Of a DNA stretch of 62,261 nt, positions 35,606 through 45,926 are shown in pieces. The translations under genes were made by a program, and so were the position numbers. Numbering within the stretch: the stretch's first letter is position 1; the number at the start of each line of letters is the position of its first letter. The notes beneath the pieces are model-generated. The model searched no databases and was not told the origin of the DNA. It saw nothing but the letters and a program-made list of their open reading frames with translations. The stretch lies in contig URCI01000012.1 in the NCBI GenBank assembly GCA_900546345.1, forward strand, positions 1 to 62,261, read 5' to 3'. Source of the DNA: an uncultured Prevotella sp. GTDB lineage: Bacteria > Bacteroidota > Bacteroidia > Bacteroidales > Bacteroidaceae.

Positions 35606-37300
35606 TTAGTTCCACCCGTCGTTCTGCTTATAGTTGCAGTTGAGCACGTCCTTCTGCGGCAGCGGGAAGAGATACCACTTATCGTTCCACGTACGTGTGT
35701 CGATGGTCTGCTCCTCATACTTCATTGTGCCGTCGGCCTGCTTGGTAATCTTCATACCGCGGATGGTCTTGAGGTACTCCGGCGCTTCCTTCCACCGACG
35801 AAGGTCGAAGAAGCGGTGACCCTCGAAGGCCAGTTCGACGAAGCGCTCGTTCTCATACTTTTTCTTGAAGGCGTCGAAGCTGAGCCCCGTGGCGATGTCG
35901 GGTTGCTTGGCACGCGTGCGTACCACGTTGATGGCCTGTGCAGCCGTCAGCGGCAGACCCTCGGGAGCGACGTAGCCACTTCCCGTATAGTTCAGTGCTG
36001 CCTCGGCATAGTCGAGGTAGAACTCACCGAGTCGGAAGATGACCCAGGCATGGGCGAAGCTGTTGGAGCCCGTCTTGGCGATGATGGTTCCCTGGTTGAT
36101 GTACTTCTTCAGATAGTAGCCCGTCGGCGTGCCGTAGGTGACACTGCTGGAGTTGGCACCACCCTCGAAGGTCTCCAGTGCGGCCGCGTTGGGCCACTGC
36201 TCGCCATTGACGGCGACGGTCATGGCCAGTCGTGCGTCGCGGTTCTTGTACGGATCCTGCGGGTCATAGCCGCTGCCTGTCTCATTGATAGCCTTTCCGT
36301 TGGTCATCTCGTAGGCGTCGACGAGGTTTTGTGTCGGGCAGTTGCCACCGCCGGCGTTCTCCATGCCGATAGGATAGTTGTATTTCTCGAAGGCGTTGCT
36401 GGCGGCCACACGGCGTGAGAAGATGATCTCCTTGATGCCGTCCTTATAGCTGTCCTTGTTGAAGAGCTTGCTATAGTCGGGCAACAGGCCCATGCCCTCC
36501 TGCCGCGCCTCGGCGATGACGGCGTTGCTGAGCTGTGCTGCCTTCAGCCAACGGCTCTTGTCGCCCTTGGGATTGAAAAGCGGACTGGCCCAGTAGAGGG
36601 CGGCGCGGGCACGCAGAGCCATGGCGGCGAGCTTGTTGGCACGGCCCGTCTGACCTTTGTAGTAAGCCATATCGCCTAAGTCGCCATAGTTGACGATGAT
36701 GCTGTCCTCGATGGTGTCGCACTCCGTGTCGATGAACTGGAAGATGGAGTCAGCTGACACCTGCGGCAGGCTGTTGGCCTCGTTGGCTGTCATGTGCTTC
36801 GTCTTCAATGGCACGCTGCCGTAACGCTTTACCAACTCGAAATAGAAGAAAGCGCGTGCCCAGCGGGCTTCCCAACGGTAGTTGTGGTAGAGATACATCT
36901 CCTGCTGGTAGTGTTCGTCCTCGGTGTACTCCGGGAAGGTGCAGTTGCTGAACTCGTCGAGCACGAGGTTGCAATACGAGATGCCGTCCCAGGCCGAGTT
37001 CCACACCCGCTCCTTGGCGTTGGTGGGTCCCCAGGCACCGTTGTAGAAGTCCTCGACAGCATTGCCGGGATGGGAGTAGACACTCTCGTCGGTGGCCGAG
37101 CTGGCCATGGCACCACTATAGTTGCCGAAGTCGTAGTCGATGTCGTTGTAGATATTCGTCATCAGTCCTCCGACGCGGACAAACATCTTCTCTACATAGG
37201 CCTTGTCATAGACATTGTACTCCTTGTAGTCCATCTTCTCGGAACAGGAAGTGACCAGCGTCAGTGCCAGCAGTCCACTGAAAATATATTTCGTTTTCAT
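35606..37300 (-). CDS. SusD-family lipoprotein 2 (XusD-like)
   Basis: The 564-aa protein has a lipoprotein signal (TLVTSCSEK) and SusD signatures: YNGAWGPTNAKERVWNSAWD near the N-terminus, RWARAFFYFELVKRYG, and a C-terminal block with FRLGEFYLDYAEAALNY and AFEGHRFFDLRRWKEAPEYL. It should bind xylan-derived oligosaccharides at the surface and act with the SusC encoded 54 bp upstream. Size fits the second SusD of two-pair xylan loci. Confidence 0.92.
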   Translation of the reverse strand: MKTKYIFSGLLALTLVTSCSEKMDYKEYNVYDKAYVEKMFVRVGGLMTNIYNDIDYDFGNYSGAMASSATDESVYSHPGNAVEDFYNGAWGPTNAKERVWNSAWDGISYCNLVLDEFSNCTFPEYTEDEHYQQEMYLYHNYRWEARWARAFFYFELVKRYGSVPLKTKHMTANEANSLPQVSADSIFQFIDTECDTIEDSIIVNYGDLGDMAYYKGQTGRANKLAAMALRARAALYWASPLFNPKGDKSRWLKAAQLSNAVIAEARQEGMGLLPDYSKLFNKDSYKDGIKEIIFSRRVAASNAFEKYNYPIGMENAGGGNCPTQNLVDAYEMTNGKAINETGSGYDPQDPYKNRDARLAMTVAVNGEQWPNAAALETFEGGANSSSVTYGTPTGYYLKKYINQGTIIAKTGSNSFAHAWVIFRLGEFYLDYAEAALNYTGSGYVAPEGLPLTAAQAINVVRTRAKQPDIATGLSFDAFKKKYENERFVELAFEGHRFFDLRRWKEAPEYLKTIRGMKITKQADGTMKYEEQTIDTRTWNDKWYLFPLPQKDVLNCNYKQNDGWN

Positions 37301-37354
37301 TGTTTATCTGTTTAGGTTTTCTGTTTACTTGATTACCCTTCTACGCTTTCCTTA

Positions 37355-40183
37355 TTAAAAGGTGACACTCAGTCCCACGACGACGCTGCGTGTGAGCGGG
37401 CTGGTAGCTCCGTAGCTCTCGGCGTCGACGTTGTCGAGATGGTCAAGGGTGAAGAGGTCGTTGCCACGGACATAGAGGCGTGCGGCGTTGACCACCTTGG
37501 TCCTGTCGAGCAATGTCTTGGGGAAGTTATAGTATACCTCGATGTTGCGCAGCTTGAAGAACGAGCGGTCGCGGAGCCAGAACGTGCTGGTCTGGTAGTT
37601 GTTGGCGTTGCTGCTCGAGCTCAGGCGCGGGTAGGTGGCATTGAGGTTGTCGGGAGTCCAGCGGTTGTCGTAGACCTCCTGCGAGAGGGTGCGGTTGCTG
37701 ATGAGTCCCCAGTAGTATCCGCTGGTGTTGAGCAGAGCACTGTAGCGGCCCACGCCCTGGAAGAGAGCCGTGAAGCCCACGCCCTTGTATTCGGCACCGA
37801 TGTGGGCGGTATAGTAGATCTCGGGGCAGAGCGTGCTGTGACCAATCTTGGTGTAGTCGTTGGCGTCGATCTTGCCGTCGTGGTTCACATCCTCGTACTT
37901 GATGTCGCCGGGACGCACTTCAGAGAAGGTCTGTGGCACGCTGGCGTCGATGTCGGCCTGGTCCTTGAACAGTCCGATGGCCTTCAAGCCCCAGATGCTG
38001 TTGAGCGGGTAGCCGGTGGTGACGAGGTTGTCATAGGCACGCGGCTGCTCGGCCTGGTCCTTGATCTCGTTCTTGTTGAGCGAGAAGGTACCGCCGACGT
38101 TCAGCTTCACCTCACCGAACTGGTGGTTGTAGTCAGCGGCAGCCTCCAGTCCCCAGCTGTCCACGACGCCGCCATTGATATAAGGTGCGGAGAAGCCGAT
38201 GACCTTGCCATAGGCACCACTACCGTCGACCCAGATGTTGTTGCGGCGCTGCATGTAAGCATCGAACTGCAAGTCGAGGCCGTGGAAGAGCGTGGCGTCG
38301 AGACCCACATTATATTTATAGGCTTTCTCATGCGAGGGATTCTCTGTGGCCAGGCGTCCCAACGTGGTGCGTCCCCATGAGCTGTCGTAGCTGGAGTCGA
38401 AGGGATAGGTCACGCCGTCGGTGCCATAGCTCTGCGTGTAATAAGTCCACACGTTGTCGCCGGGCAGGTAGTCGGTGTTGACAATTCCGAAGGAGGCACG
38501 CCACTTCAGGAAGTCGACCCAGCGCACATCCTTCATCCACGGCTCCTGGCTCATCACCCAGGCAGCACTGAAGGTAGGAGCGATGGCCCACTTCGTGCCC
38601 GGTGCCAGTCGGCTGGAGCCTGTGAGCACCCATGCCATCTCGCCGATGTAGCGGTTACGATAGGCATAGTGCGTGAGCCACGAGGCTGTCTGGCGGTAGA
38701 TGGACGTGTTCGTGCCCGTGGTGTTGCTGTACTCATATTCCCAGCGCAGAGACGAGAAGAGATAGTGCGCATCACGGAACGTGCGGTCGTAGTTCAGTCC
38801 GCCGTCGAAGTGGAAGCGACGCGCGTAGGCGTTGGTGTTGGCAGCCGTGCTCTGTGTGCCTTTCTCACCGCCGATAGAGTAAACACCGGGAGTAGGCACG
38901 CCGTCGGCCCATGTTGCCGGAGCATAAAAGCCATACTGGAATGTCTTGCTATGGTTCTCGTAGATGGTCGAATAGGTGTCGTAGCCCATACGTGCCGTAG
39001 CACTGAGGCCGGGGACAAAAGCTTCAAGGCTCTGATGCAGCGAGAGGTCGGCATAGAGGGCGCGCTCGTGAATCTTATAGTAGGCGGCGGCCGCCGTGTT
39101 GGCTACAGGGTTGTTCGTGCCGGCCCAGGTGGCACTGCCGCCCCAAAGTCCGTCCTTCTGGAACTTCACAGGGAAGGCAGCCGACGGCAGACTATAGACC
39201 AGCCCCCAGAGGTTGGTCGCGTTGCCGGGCTGCGACATCTCGCTGAGCATACCGAGCGTGTTGACCTTCATCACCGTGGTCGGGCTGAGGTCGATGTCGA
39301 GGTTGATACGCATGTTGGCGCGGACGTACTTGTCCTGCGTATGGTTGCCGTTGTCGTCCTTGTCGTTCTTGATAAAGCCCTTGTCGGAGAGCAGGTTGAC
39401 CATCGTGTAGTAGCGGAAACGCTCACCACCGCCATAGAACTCCGAGGCGATCTTGTTGGTCATGCCATGATGGCGGAAAGTGGCATCCACCCAGTTGACG
39501 TTGGGATAGAGATCGGGATAGGCTCCACTGCGGAAGGCATCGATCTCATTGGCGGAATATTTCGGTGCACTTCCCTCGTTGGCCAGTGCCTCGTTCATGG
39601 CAGAGGCGTATGTGGGTGCGTTGATGAACTTCGGCCGGTTGATCTGGTAGTTGAAGAGGTGGTCGTAGGTCACGCGGATGTGGCGTGTGTTGTATTTTCC
39701 TCGTTTGGTGATGACGTTGATGACGCCGTTGGCGCCACGGTTGCCGTAGAGGGCCACGGCGGCTGCGTCCTTGAGGATGTCGACGTGGTCGACCTCGGTG
39801 GGGTCGACGATGTTCATGTCACGCTCGATGCCGTCGACGAGGATGAGTGGTGCCGAGCCGCTGAGCGACTGCAAGCCACGGACGTAGAATGTCGGGTTGG
39901 CGGAGAAATAGGTACCGGCGTTCTGCAGGGAGACGAGTCCGTTGCCGCCGAGGCCGATGATGGAGTTGGCGATGTTCTTGGCCGAGCGTTTGTTGACGTC
40001 GCCGTTGCCGATGGTGGTCACCGAGGCTGTGGACTGCGCACGCGTGAAGTCCTTGTTGGCCCCCACCGCAATGTTGGCCCTGACGAAGGCATCCTGCCGG
40101 GTCAGTGTCGTATCGATTTGTGCCGCAGCCGGCAGGGAGCAGCCTGCCAGGAGAGCGAGCACGCAAAGTGTTGTCTTGTTCAT
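37355..40183 (-). CDS. SusC-family TonB-dependent receptor 2 (XusC-like)
   Basis: This 942-aa outer-membrane importer has a signal peptide (ending PAAAQ) followed almost directly by the plug domain (STASVTTIGNGDVNKRSAKN, then LILVDGIERD and ALYGNRGANGVINVITKRG) and a SusC barrel ending LTRSVVVGLSVTF. The carboxypeptidase-regulatory-like domain present in SusC1 is absent. That domain is missing by design rather than by truncation, as the signal peptide is intact. It should import hemicellulose oligosaccharides with SusD2. It lies 72 bp downstream of susD1, a gap containing a hairpin. Confidence 0.92.
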   Translation of the reverse strand: MNKTTLCVLALLAGCSLPAAAQIDTTLTRQDAFVRANIAVGANKDFTRAQSTASVTTIGNGDVNKRSAKNIANSIIGLGGNGLVSLQNAGTYFSANPTFYVRGLQSLSGSAPLILVDGIERDMNIVDPTEVDHVDILKDAAAVALYGNRGANGVINVITKRGKYNTRHIRVTYDHLFNYQINRPKFINAPTYASAMNEALANEGSAPKYSANEIDAFRSGAYPDLYPNVNWVDATFRHHGMTNKIASEFYGGGERFRYYTMVNLLSDKGFIKNDKDDNGNHTQDKYVRANMRINLDIDLSPTTVMKVNTLGMLSEMSQPGNATNLWGLVYSLPSAAFPVKFQKDGLWGGSATWAGTNNPVANTAAAAYYKIHERALYADLSLHQSLEAFVPGLSATARMGYDTYSTIYENHSKTFQYGFYAPATWADGVPTPGVYSIGGEKGTQSTAANTNAYARRFHFDGGLNYDRTFRDAHYLFSSLRWEYEYSNTTGTNTSIYRQTASWLTHYAYRNRYIGEMAWVLTGSSRLAPGTKWAIAPTFSAAWVMSQEPWMKDVRWVDFLKWRASFGIVNTDYLPGDNVWTYYTQSYGTDGVTYPFDSSYDSSWGRTTLGRLATENPSHEKAYKYNVGLDATLFHGLDLQFDAYMQRRNNIWVDGSGAYGKVIGFSAPYINGGVVDSWGLEAAADYNHQFGEVKLNVGGTFSLNKNEIKDQAEQPRAYDNLVTTGYPLNSIWGLKAIGLFKDQADIDASVPQTFSEVRPGDIKYEDVNHDGKIDANDYTKIGHSTLCPEIYYTAHIGAEYKGVGFTALFQGVGRYSALLNTSGYYWGLISNRTLSQEVYDNRWTPDNLNATYPRLSSSSNANNYQTSTFWLRDRSFFKLRNIEVYYNFPKTLLDRTKVVNAARLYVRGNDLFTLDHLDNVDAESYGATSPLTRSVVVGLSVTF

Positions 40184-40201
40184 ATTGTTCTTAGTACTTG
40201 T

Positions 40202-40221
40202 GGCAGGGAGGTCATCCCTGC
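40202..40221. other. Intercistronic hairpin, susD1 to susC2
   Basis: GGCAGGGA and TCCCTGCC form a perfect 8-bp stem with a 4-nt loop, about 19 bp upstream of the susC2 ATG. Confidence 0.55.
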
Positions 40222-40255
40222 CGTTGAGGATGATAAGAATGCGATGGCGAACCGT

Positions 40256-42313
40256 TTACTCCCATCCGGGGTTTTGCACGAGTCCGTACTTCTTGTTGAT
40301 TTCTGTCTTCGGGAAAGGCCAGAGATACCATTTGGCCACCTCCTGCGACTGCGGGTCCTTGTCCCAGAGATAGTGGGCACGGTTCTGGATGGTGAACTTC
40401 TCGTACTTGAAGCGCGAGGGCTCCTTGGCGCCACCGTCTTTGTTGGCACCACGCCAAGGGATGTACTGGCGGATGTATTCACCCGAGGGACCCTGCTCCA
40501 TGCGGTAGGTGATGAGTCCGTGCAGACGCTTGGTCATCCAGTCGCCACGCTTGTAGCGGATCATGTCGTAGTAGTGGTTGTTGCTCAGTCCGAGCTCGCA
40601 GGCACGCTCACGCAGAATCTCGTTGAGGAGGTTCTCCTTATTATTATGCAGGTCGAGGCCTGGGTTCTTCAGTGCCAGACCTTTCAGTCCGACACGGGCA
40701 CGGACGATGTCCACCTGCTTGAGGGCGTCGTCGAGACGACCACACTGCGTGAGGCACTCTGCATACATCAGGTACATCTCGTCAAGGCTGAGGTAGACCC
40801 ATTGCGTGTATTTGCGCAGATAGTCCTGATTCATGTAGTACTTGTTCTGGTCGAAGCCGGTGGCATAGCGCTTGGCCAGTGCTTCGGTCTTGACCACCTC
40901 CTTGGACTTCTCGTCGTAGCGTGCCACGTTGTTGCCGGCATCGGCACCGCCGACCCAGAGCTCGTAGACATCACCGTTCGACTTACCCGTCGTCCAGTCG
41001 AGAGAGGTCATCTGTCCATTGACGATGCACTCCTCGTAGAGACGTGGGTCGCGGCTGGCTGTCTTCTTGAAGCCGCCACGCACCTTCTCATATTTAAAGA
41101 AGAGCTGTCCCTTGGCACCGTCCACCTTGCCTTTGGCACTGTCGGTCTTCCAGTTGAAGGGTGTGCCGTCAGCCCATGGGAACATCTCGACATACTCTGT
41201 GGTGGGCAGGCAGTTCTGTCGTGCCGGGCTGTCGAGCCACTGGTGCCACGTATAAGTAGCCGACTTGTAGGCGTCAATACCGCCTACACGTGTGGAGTGT
41301 AGAATCTCCTTGCTGCCCTGATAGGCGTAGCCCATGCGGTAGGCCTGGCGGTAGCCGTCGGGCGTCTTGCTCGTGGCCTGCGTCAGCTCATACCATCCGT
41401 TGGCGTTGAGGGCGTCGAAGAAGTCCTGGCAAGCCTTGAGGGCTTTTTCCCAGCGCTCCTGCTTGAAGTCGCCGTACCACACCATGTGTTTCTGCTCGGC
41501 CTCGGAAGAGCCACCATAGTAGCCTTGCGTGGCATTGTAGAGCGGTGAGGCAGCGAAGGTGAGAATCTTGGCTTTCAGAGCCATGGCGCCGGCCTTTGTC
41601 CACCGTCCGGTGTTGTTGGTGGCGTCGGTCTCCGTGGTGTTGCCATTATAAGCCCAGGGCAGTGCGCCCGAGTTGATGGCCTGGTCGAGCTGGTCGACCA
41701 TGAAATTGACCGTGGAGTCGAGTGTGGCACGTGGCATGTCGTAGCTGCCCTCCGTGCCTGTGTAGGAGTGGTCGAGGATGGGCAGACCGCCATAGACGGC
41801 GAAGAGGTCGAAGTAGCGGGCGGCGATGAGGCAGCGGGCCTGGGCCGTGAAGCTCTGCTTCTTCTCCTCGCTGAGACCGGGTACGTTGTTGACGTTCTCT
41901 ATGAGCAGCCAGGCGGCGCGCACCGCTTTCCACACGTTGTCGTTGGTGTACGAGAGCAACGGGTTCTGGTTGGCATCGAGGGTGCCCGAGTAGTAAGCCT
42001 TGTAGATGGTAGACGCATCCCAGTGCATCACCCAGCAGTCGGTGAGCTGGTCGAACTTGCCGCTCCATGGACTGGCTGAGGTGCCACAGCTGGCGTTGTA
42101 GGGCAGTCCATAATATTGCAGGGCATAGATGGAGTTGAGGAACTGCTCGGTGTAGATAGGACTGTTGAAGACGGTGTCCTTGGTGACCGTGGAGCCCGAC
42201 GGCTTGTCGAGGGCGTTGCCGCCGAGCTTTATCTCGTCGGTACATCCGGTGAAGACCTGCGCGGAGAGGAAGGCCGCAGCGAGTCCGACGAAGAGTTTTA
42301 TGTTTCTTTTCAT
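40256..42313 (-). CDS. SusD-family lipoprotein 1 (XusB-like)
   Basis: The 685-aa protein has a lipoprotein signal (SAQVFTGCTDE) and a SusD fold with FTAQARCLIAARYFDLFAVYGGLP, ALKAKILTFAASPLYN, and the C-terminal LSLDEMYLMYAECLTQCG and ILRERACELGLSNNHYYDMI. It is larger than most SusD proteins (about 550 aa), in line with the first SusD of xylan loci. It starts 17 bp after the susC1 stop. The ATG at 42313 is chosen because the longer frame lies inside susC1. Confidence 0.92.
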   Translation of the reverse strand: MKRNIKLFVGLAAAFLSAQVFTGCTDEIKLGGNALDKPSGSTVTKDTVFNSPIYTEQFLNSIYALQYYGLPYNASCGTSASPWSGKFDQLTDCWVMHWDASTIYKAYYSGTLDANQNPLLSYTNDNVWKAVRAAWLLIENVNNVPGLSEEKKQSFTAQARCLIAARYFDLFAVYGGLPILDHSYTGTEGSYDMPRATLDSTVNFMVDQLDQAINSGALPWAYNGNTTETDATNNTGRWTKAGAMALKAKILTFAASPLYNATQGYYGGSSEAEQKHMVWYGDFKQERWEKALKACQDFFDALNANGWYELTQATSKTPDGYRQAYRMGYAYQGSKEILHSTRVGGIDAYKSATYTWHQWLDSPARQNCLPTTEYVEMFPWADGTPFNWKTDSAKGKVDGAKGQLFFKYEKVRGGFKKTASRDPRLYEECIVNGQMTSLDWTTGKSNGDVYELWVGGADAGNNVARYDEKSKEVVKTEALAKRYATGFDQNKYYMNQDYLRKYTQWVYLSLDEMYLMYAECLTQCGRLDDALKQVDIVRARVGLKGLALKNPGLDLHNNKENLLNEILRERACELGLSNNHYYDMIRYKRGDWMTKRLHGLITYRMEQGPSGEYIRQYIPWRGANKDGGAKEPSRFKYEKFTIQNRAHYLWDKDPQSQEVAKWYLWPFPKTEINKKYGLVQNPGWE

Positions 42314-42330
42314 GGTAATCAAACGGGTTA

Positions 42331-45300
42331 TTAGAATGCTACTTTCAGGCTGGCCGTGTAGGTGCGGTTGAGCGGGTAGGACGGTGCATTGCTGGCGCGC
42401 GTCTCCGGGTCGCCCCACTTATACGAGGTTAGGGTGAAGAGGTTGTAGGCACTCAGGGCCAGTTGCAGTTGGTTGAGGCCGAGCGTCTTCATAAACGGGA
42501 AGTGGAAGTCATAGGCCACCTGGATAGTCTTGAGTCTAAGGTATTTGGCATCCTTCTCGTAAAGGGTGCTGGTGGCGTAGTTCTGTGCAGCGTTGGCCCA
42601 GGTAGCACGTGGGTACTCAGCACTCTGCGAGGGGTTGTTGGGATTCCAAGTGTTGTCGACCTGGAACTGGAGCAGACCGCCTTCCGTGGTGGAGTTGGAG
42701 CTGTAGAACGGCTGGCGGAAGATGTCGCTGAGCATACGGCTGACATTCCATGCGCCGGTGAGCTGTGCGGAGAAGGAGAGGTTCTTCCACTGCATGCCGA
42801 GGTTCAGACCGGCGATATACTGCGGGTCGTCGGTGAAACCATAGTCGTAGCTGGCGTCGTCGCTGTCGATTTTGCCGTTGCCGTCGAGGTCGACGTACAC
42901 GGCATCACCGGGTTTGAGCTTGGCGACCATCTGCGTGGGGAACGACTTGGCACCGAACTCCTTCATATAGTCCTGCTCGCAGCCTTCGTAATAGTATTTC
43001 CAGAACTTATACTGGCTGCGCGAGCCGATACGGTGGTTCTTCTGATACTGATACTCGTTGGTCTGTAGGGCTTCCTTGCACTCGATCACCTTGTTCTGGT
43101 TGTACGAGAGGTTGCCCTTGACCCAATAGCGGAAGTCCTTGCCAATCTTATCGTTCCAGCTGACCGACACCTCGTAGCCCCACGACTTCGTCTCGCCGAG
43201 GTTGGCGGCGGGCAGCAAGAAGCCCAGGGTGGCCGGTGCGGTCTGGTCGATGAGCAGGATGTCAGTACGATGCTCACGGTAGTAGTCGAAGTTGGCCTCC
43301 AGTCTGTCGCGGAGGAAGCGCACATCGAAACCATAGTCCTGCTTGAAGGCTTTCTCCCACGTCACGTCGGGGTTGTTCTTCTGTGCCTCGATGGCACCCA
43401 TCTTGGTCGTTCCGTTCTCCACACCGAAGTTGTAGCCATAGGAACCGCCGTCCTTACCGGTACGGTTGAAGAGCGCGTTCTGGTTGACGTTATAGGCATC
43501 GGGCAGATACATGAAACGCGTGCCGCCAATCTTGTCGTTACCGACGAGACCCCAAGAGGCGCGCAGCTTGAGGAAGCTGACCACCTTCTTGATGGGCTTG
43601 AAGAAAGGCTCGTCGCTGGCCACCCAGCCGAGAGAGCCGGCGGGGAAGAAGCCGAAGCGCTTGCTCGGCGCGAAGTTCTCAGAACCATTGTAGCCCACGT
43701 TGAACTCGGCCATGTAGCGGTTGTTCCAGTCGTAGGTCACACGGCCTACGAAGCCGAGCAGTCCGTGCTTGATGTCGGAGTAAGTGCTGGGATAGTATTC
43801 CTGGCTTTGGTTGTACAGGGCCAGGGCGCTGACGGTGTGCAGACCGAACGAGCGGCTGTAGTTGAAAGCCGTCTCGAAATACCAGCGGCGTGCCTTACCA
43901 CGGCTCTCGCTGTAGCCCGGCTCTGTGGTATCGCCGTTCTTGCGATAGCCGAAGATGTTCTGACCGTTTTCGTCGACACCTTTCCAGATAGGTGTATAGG
44001 TGGCCACGCTGGCACTACCGTTCTTGAAGACATTGTAGTCGCTGTGGTAAGACCCCTTGATGTGCCAGGAGAGGCCCTTGGTGATCATGCCGAGGTCCTG
44101 CTTCAACTGCAGGTTCATGGTCAGGTAGTTGCGGTTGGTGTTCATGAAGCCCTTGTCGTAGTAGTTGCCCAAGGCACTGCCACCGACGAAGGGCAGCACG
44201 TTGCCGTCGAGGTTGTCCTTGGTATCAGCCGAGTTGGTGATATAGCGGCCGTCGATGATGCCGGGGCTGGAGAACGGCGTGGAGTAATACATATATTTAA
44301 TGATACCCGACGATCCCTGTCCGTTGTATGGTTTCTTGGCCTCGTCGACGATGCCGCTGAGGTCAGCACTCAGCGTGGTGGTCTTCGTGACGTTGATGTC
44401 GATGTTGGCGCGGTAGTTGAAGCGGTGGTAGCGGAAATCGTTGTCGTAGCTCTGGTCGAACTGCTTGAAGAGTCCGCCCGTGGTGTACATGCCTGCACTG
44501 ATGAAGTACTTCACTGCCTTCGTGCCACCCGAGATGCTCAGGTTGGACTGTGTCTGAAGTGTTGATTTCTTCATGACATAGTCGGTCCACTGTGTGTTGG
44601 GGAAGCGGATGGGATCTGAGCCGTCGCGGAACTTCTGGATGACGGCATCGGAGAAGCGGTGACCGCTTCCGTCGTTCTCGTCCATCTGGTTGTAGAACAT
44701 CGCATAGTCATAGCTGCTGGCCTGCTTGACGAGGCGGTTGGGCACGAGGATGGAGAAGTTGGTCGAGGCTGCGATGCGTGCCTTGCCCTCCTGGCCACGC
44801 TTGGTGGTGATGAGGATGACACCATTGGCGCCGCGGACACCGAAGACGGCCGTCGCCGAGGCATCCTTCAGCACGGTGATACTCTCGATCTCGTTCGGGT
44901 CGATGTTGTCGAGGCTGCCCTCCACGCCGTCAACCTGTACGAGTGGTGAGGAGTCAGCCCAAGTACCTTTACCACGGACGAAAATGGTGGCGGCGTCGCT
45001 GCCCGGCTCACCGGAATATTGTACGGTGGTGACACCCGAGAGCTGTCCGGCCAGCACGTTGTTGACAGAGCTCACGGGCGTACGCACGAGATCCTCGCCC
45101 TTGACCGAGGAGAGGGCACCGGTGACAGTCACCTTTTTCTGTACGCCATAGGCTACGACCTCCACGCCTTGCAGGCTGGTGGCTTCTTCCTTGAGCGTGA
45201 TGCGCATGTTTGGCCCAGCCGTGACGGTCTGTCCGACATATCCTATATAAGAAATCTTGAGTTTGGCACCTTTCGGGGCTTTGATGTCGAAGTGACCGTC

Positions 45301-45534
45301 AAAGTCAGTAATGGTGCCTTGTGAAGCGTTGCGGCCGACCACGGTGATGGTGGCGCCAATGATTGGCTCACCTTTTTCATCTGTCACTGTACCCCGGATG
45401 GTTTGTTGCGTCTGTTGCAGACTGTCGGCCCATGCGGCTTGCGGCACTGCAAAGGGAGGCGTCAAGGCCAGGGCGGCAGCCACAAAGACCTTCTGCAGTA
45501 CCTGTCTGCAGTAAATGGAATTACTTGGGTTCAT
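42331..45534 (-). CDS. SusC-family TonB-dependent receptor 1 (XusA-like)
   Basis: The 1067-aa receptor has a long signal peptide (to about residue 37), a carboxypeptidase-regulatory-like domain with IRGTVTDEKGEPIIGATITV (about 45-122), a TonB-box-like stretch, the plug (VQVDGVEGSLDNIDPNEIES, TAVFGVRGANGVILITTKRG) and a barrel ending in LNRTYTASLKVAF. As first gene of a five-gene operon it should be the main importer of xylo-oligosaccharides, working with SusD1. Confidence 0.94.
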   Translation of the reverse strand: MNPSNSIYCRQVLQKVFVAAALALTPPFAVPQAAWADSLQQTQQTIRGTVTDEKGEPIIGATITVVGRNASQGTITDFDGHFDIKAPKGAKLKISYIGYVGQTVTAGPNMRITLKEEATSLQGVEVVAYGVQKKVTVTGALSSVKGEDLVRTPVSSVNNVLAGQLSGVTTVQYSGEPGSDAATIFVRGKGTWADSSPLVQVDGVEGSLDNIDPNEIESITVLKDASATAVFGVRGANGVILITTKRGQEGKARIAASTNFSILVPNRLVKQASSYDYAMFYNQMDENDGSGHRFSDAVIQKFRDGSDPIRFPNTQWTDYVMKKSTLQTQSNLSISGGTKAVKYFISAGMYTTGGLFKQFDQSYDNDFRYHRFNYRANIDINVTKTTTLSADLSGIVDEAKKPYNGQGSSGIIKYMYYSTPFSSPGIIDGRYITNSADTKDNLDGNVLPFVGGSALGNYYDKGFMNTNRNYLTMNLQLKQDLGMITKGLSWHIKGSYHSDYNVFKNGSASVATYTPIWKGVDENGQNIFGYRKNGDTTEPGYSESRGKARRWYFETAFNYSRSFGLHTVSALALYNQSQEYYPSTYSDIKHGLLGFVGRVTYDWNNRYMAEFNVGYNGSENFAPSKRFGFFPAGSLGWVASDEPFFKPIKKVVSFLKLRASWGLVGNDKIGGTRFMYLPDAYNVNQNALFNRTGKDGGSYGYNFGVENGTTKMGAIEAQKNNPDVTWEKAFKQDYGFDVRFLRDRLEANFDYYREHRTDILLIDQTAPATLGFLLPAANLGETKSWGYEVSVSWNDKIGKDFRYWVKGNLSYNQNKVIECKEALQTNEYQYQKNHRIGSRSQYKFWKYYYEGCEQDYMKEFGAKSFPTQMVAKLKPGDAVYVDLDGNGKIDSDDASYDYGFTDDPQYIAGLNLGMQWKNLSFSAQLTGAWNVSRMLSDIFRQPFYSSNSTTEGGLLQFQVDNTWNPNNPSQSAEYPRATWANAAQNYATSTLYEKDAKYLRLKTIQVAYDFHFPFMKTLGLNQLQLALSAYNLFTLTSYKWGDPETRASNAPSYPLNRTYTASLKVAF

Positions 45535-45620
45535 TTTGCTTTAGGCTTTTTTTTACTAGGTAACGTTTCTGCATCTGATTGGGAGTCTGATTACAGATCA
45601 TTACGCGTTAGGTTATGTTG

Positions 45621-45628
45621 CAAAATTA
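45621..45628 (-). promoter_or_regulatory. -7 box for the xus-like operon
   Basis: TAATTTTG on the minus strand, 87 bp before the susC1 ATG, fits TAnnTTTG. No -33 element at standard distance, as expected for an activator-dependent PUL promoter. Confidence 0.6.
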
Positions 45629-45781
45629 GTGTAATGTTGTCTCTTAAACTTGGTAATATCGTTCATTTGACGGTAAAGGCGTACTTTTCTGCCTTTCGAT
45701 CACCATTTTTTCTTTTCAATAGGAGATGACATTTGTCCTTGGGAGGTGGTTATTATTCCGTAATAGGTGGAATTTTCAATA

Positions 45782-45831
45782 AAGAAGCCATCCCTTCTTG
45801 ACGATATTGTCATAGTGCGGGATGGCTTCTT
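45782..45831 (-). terminator. Terminator of the GH2-susCD-mutarotase operon
   Basis: AAGAAGCCATCCC (45782-45794) pairs with GGGATGGCTTCTT (45819-45831). It lies about 95 bp after the mutarotase stop and also separates it from the xus-like promoter. Confidence 0.75.
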
Positions 45832-45926
45832 CGAGAATCATGATATATAATAAGGTGTCATTCCTAATGATGCTCATTATATATGATAGGGTGTTATACT
45901 TTATTTATATTTTTAGGAGCTCTTCA

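Noticed and set aside
38669..41302. 877-codon open frame on the plus strand opposite susC2/susD1
   Set aside because: It lies wholly antisense to two well-supported genes. Its translation is His/Val/Gly/Arg-rich with no domain, as expected from high-GC third positions.
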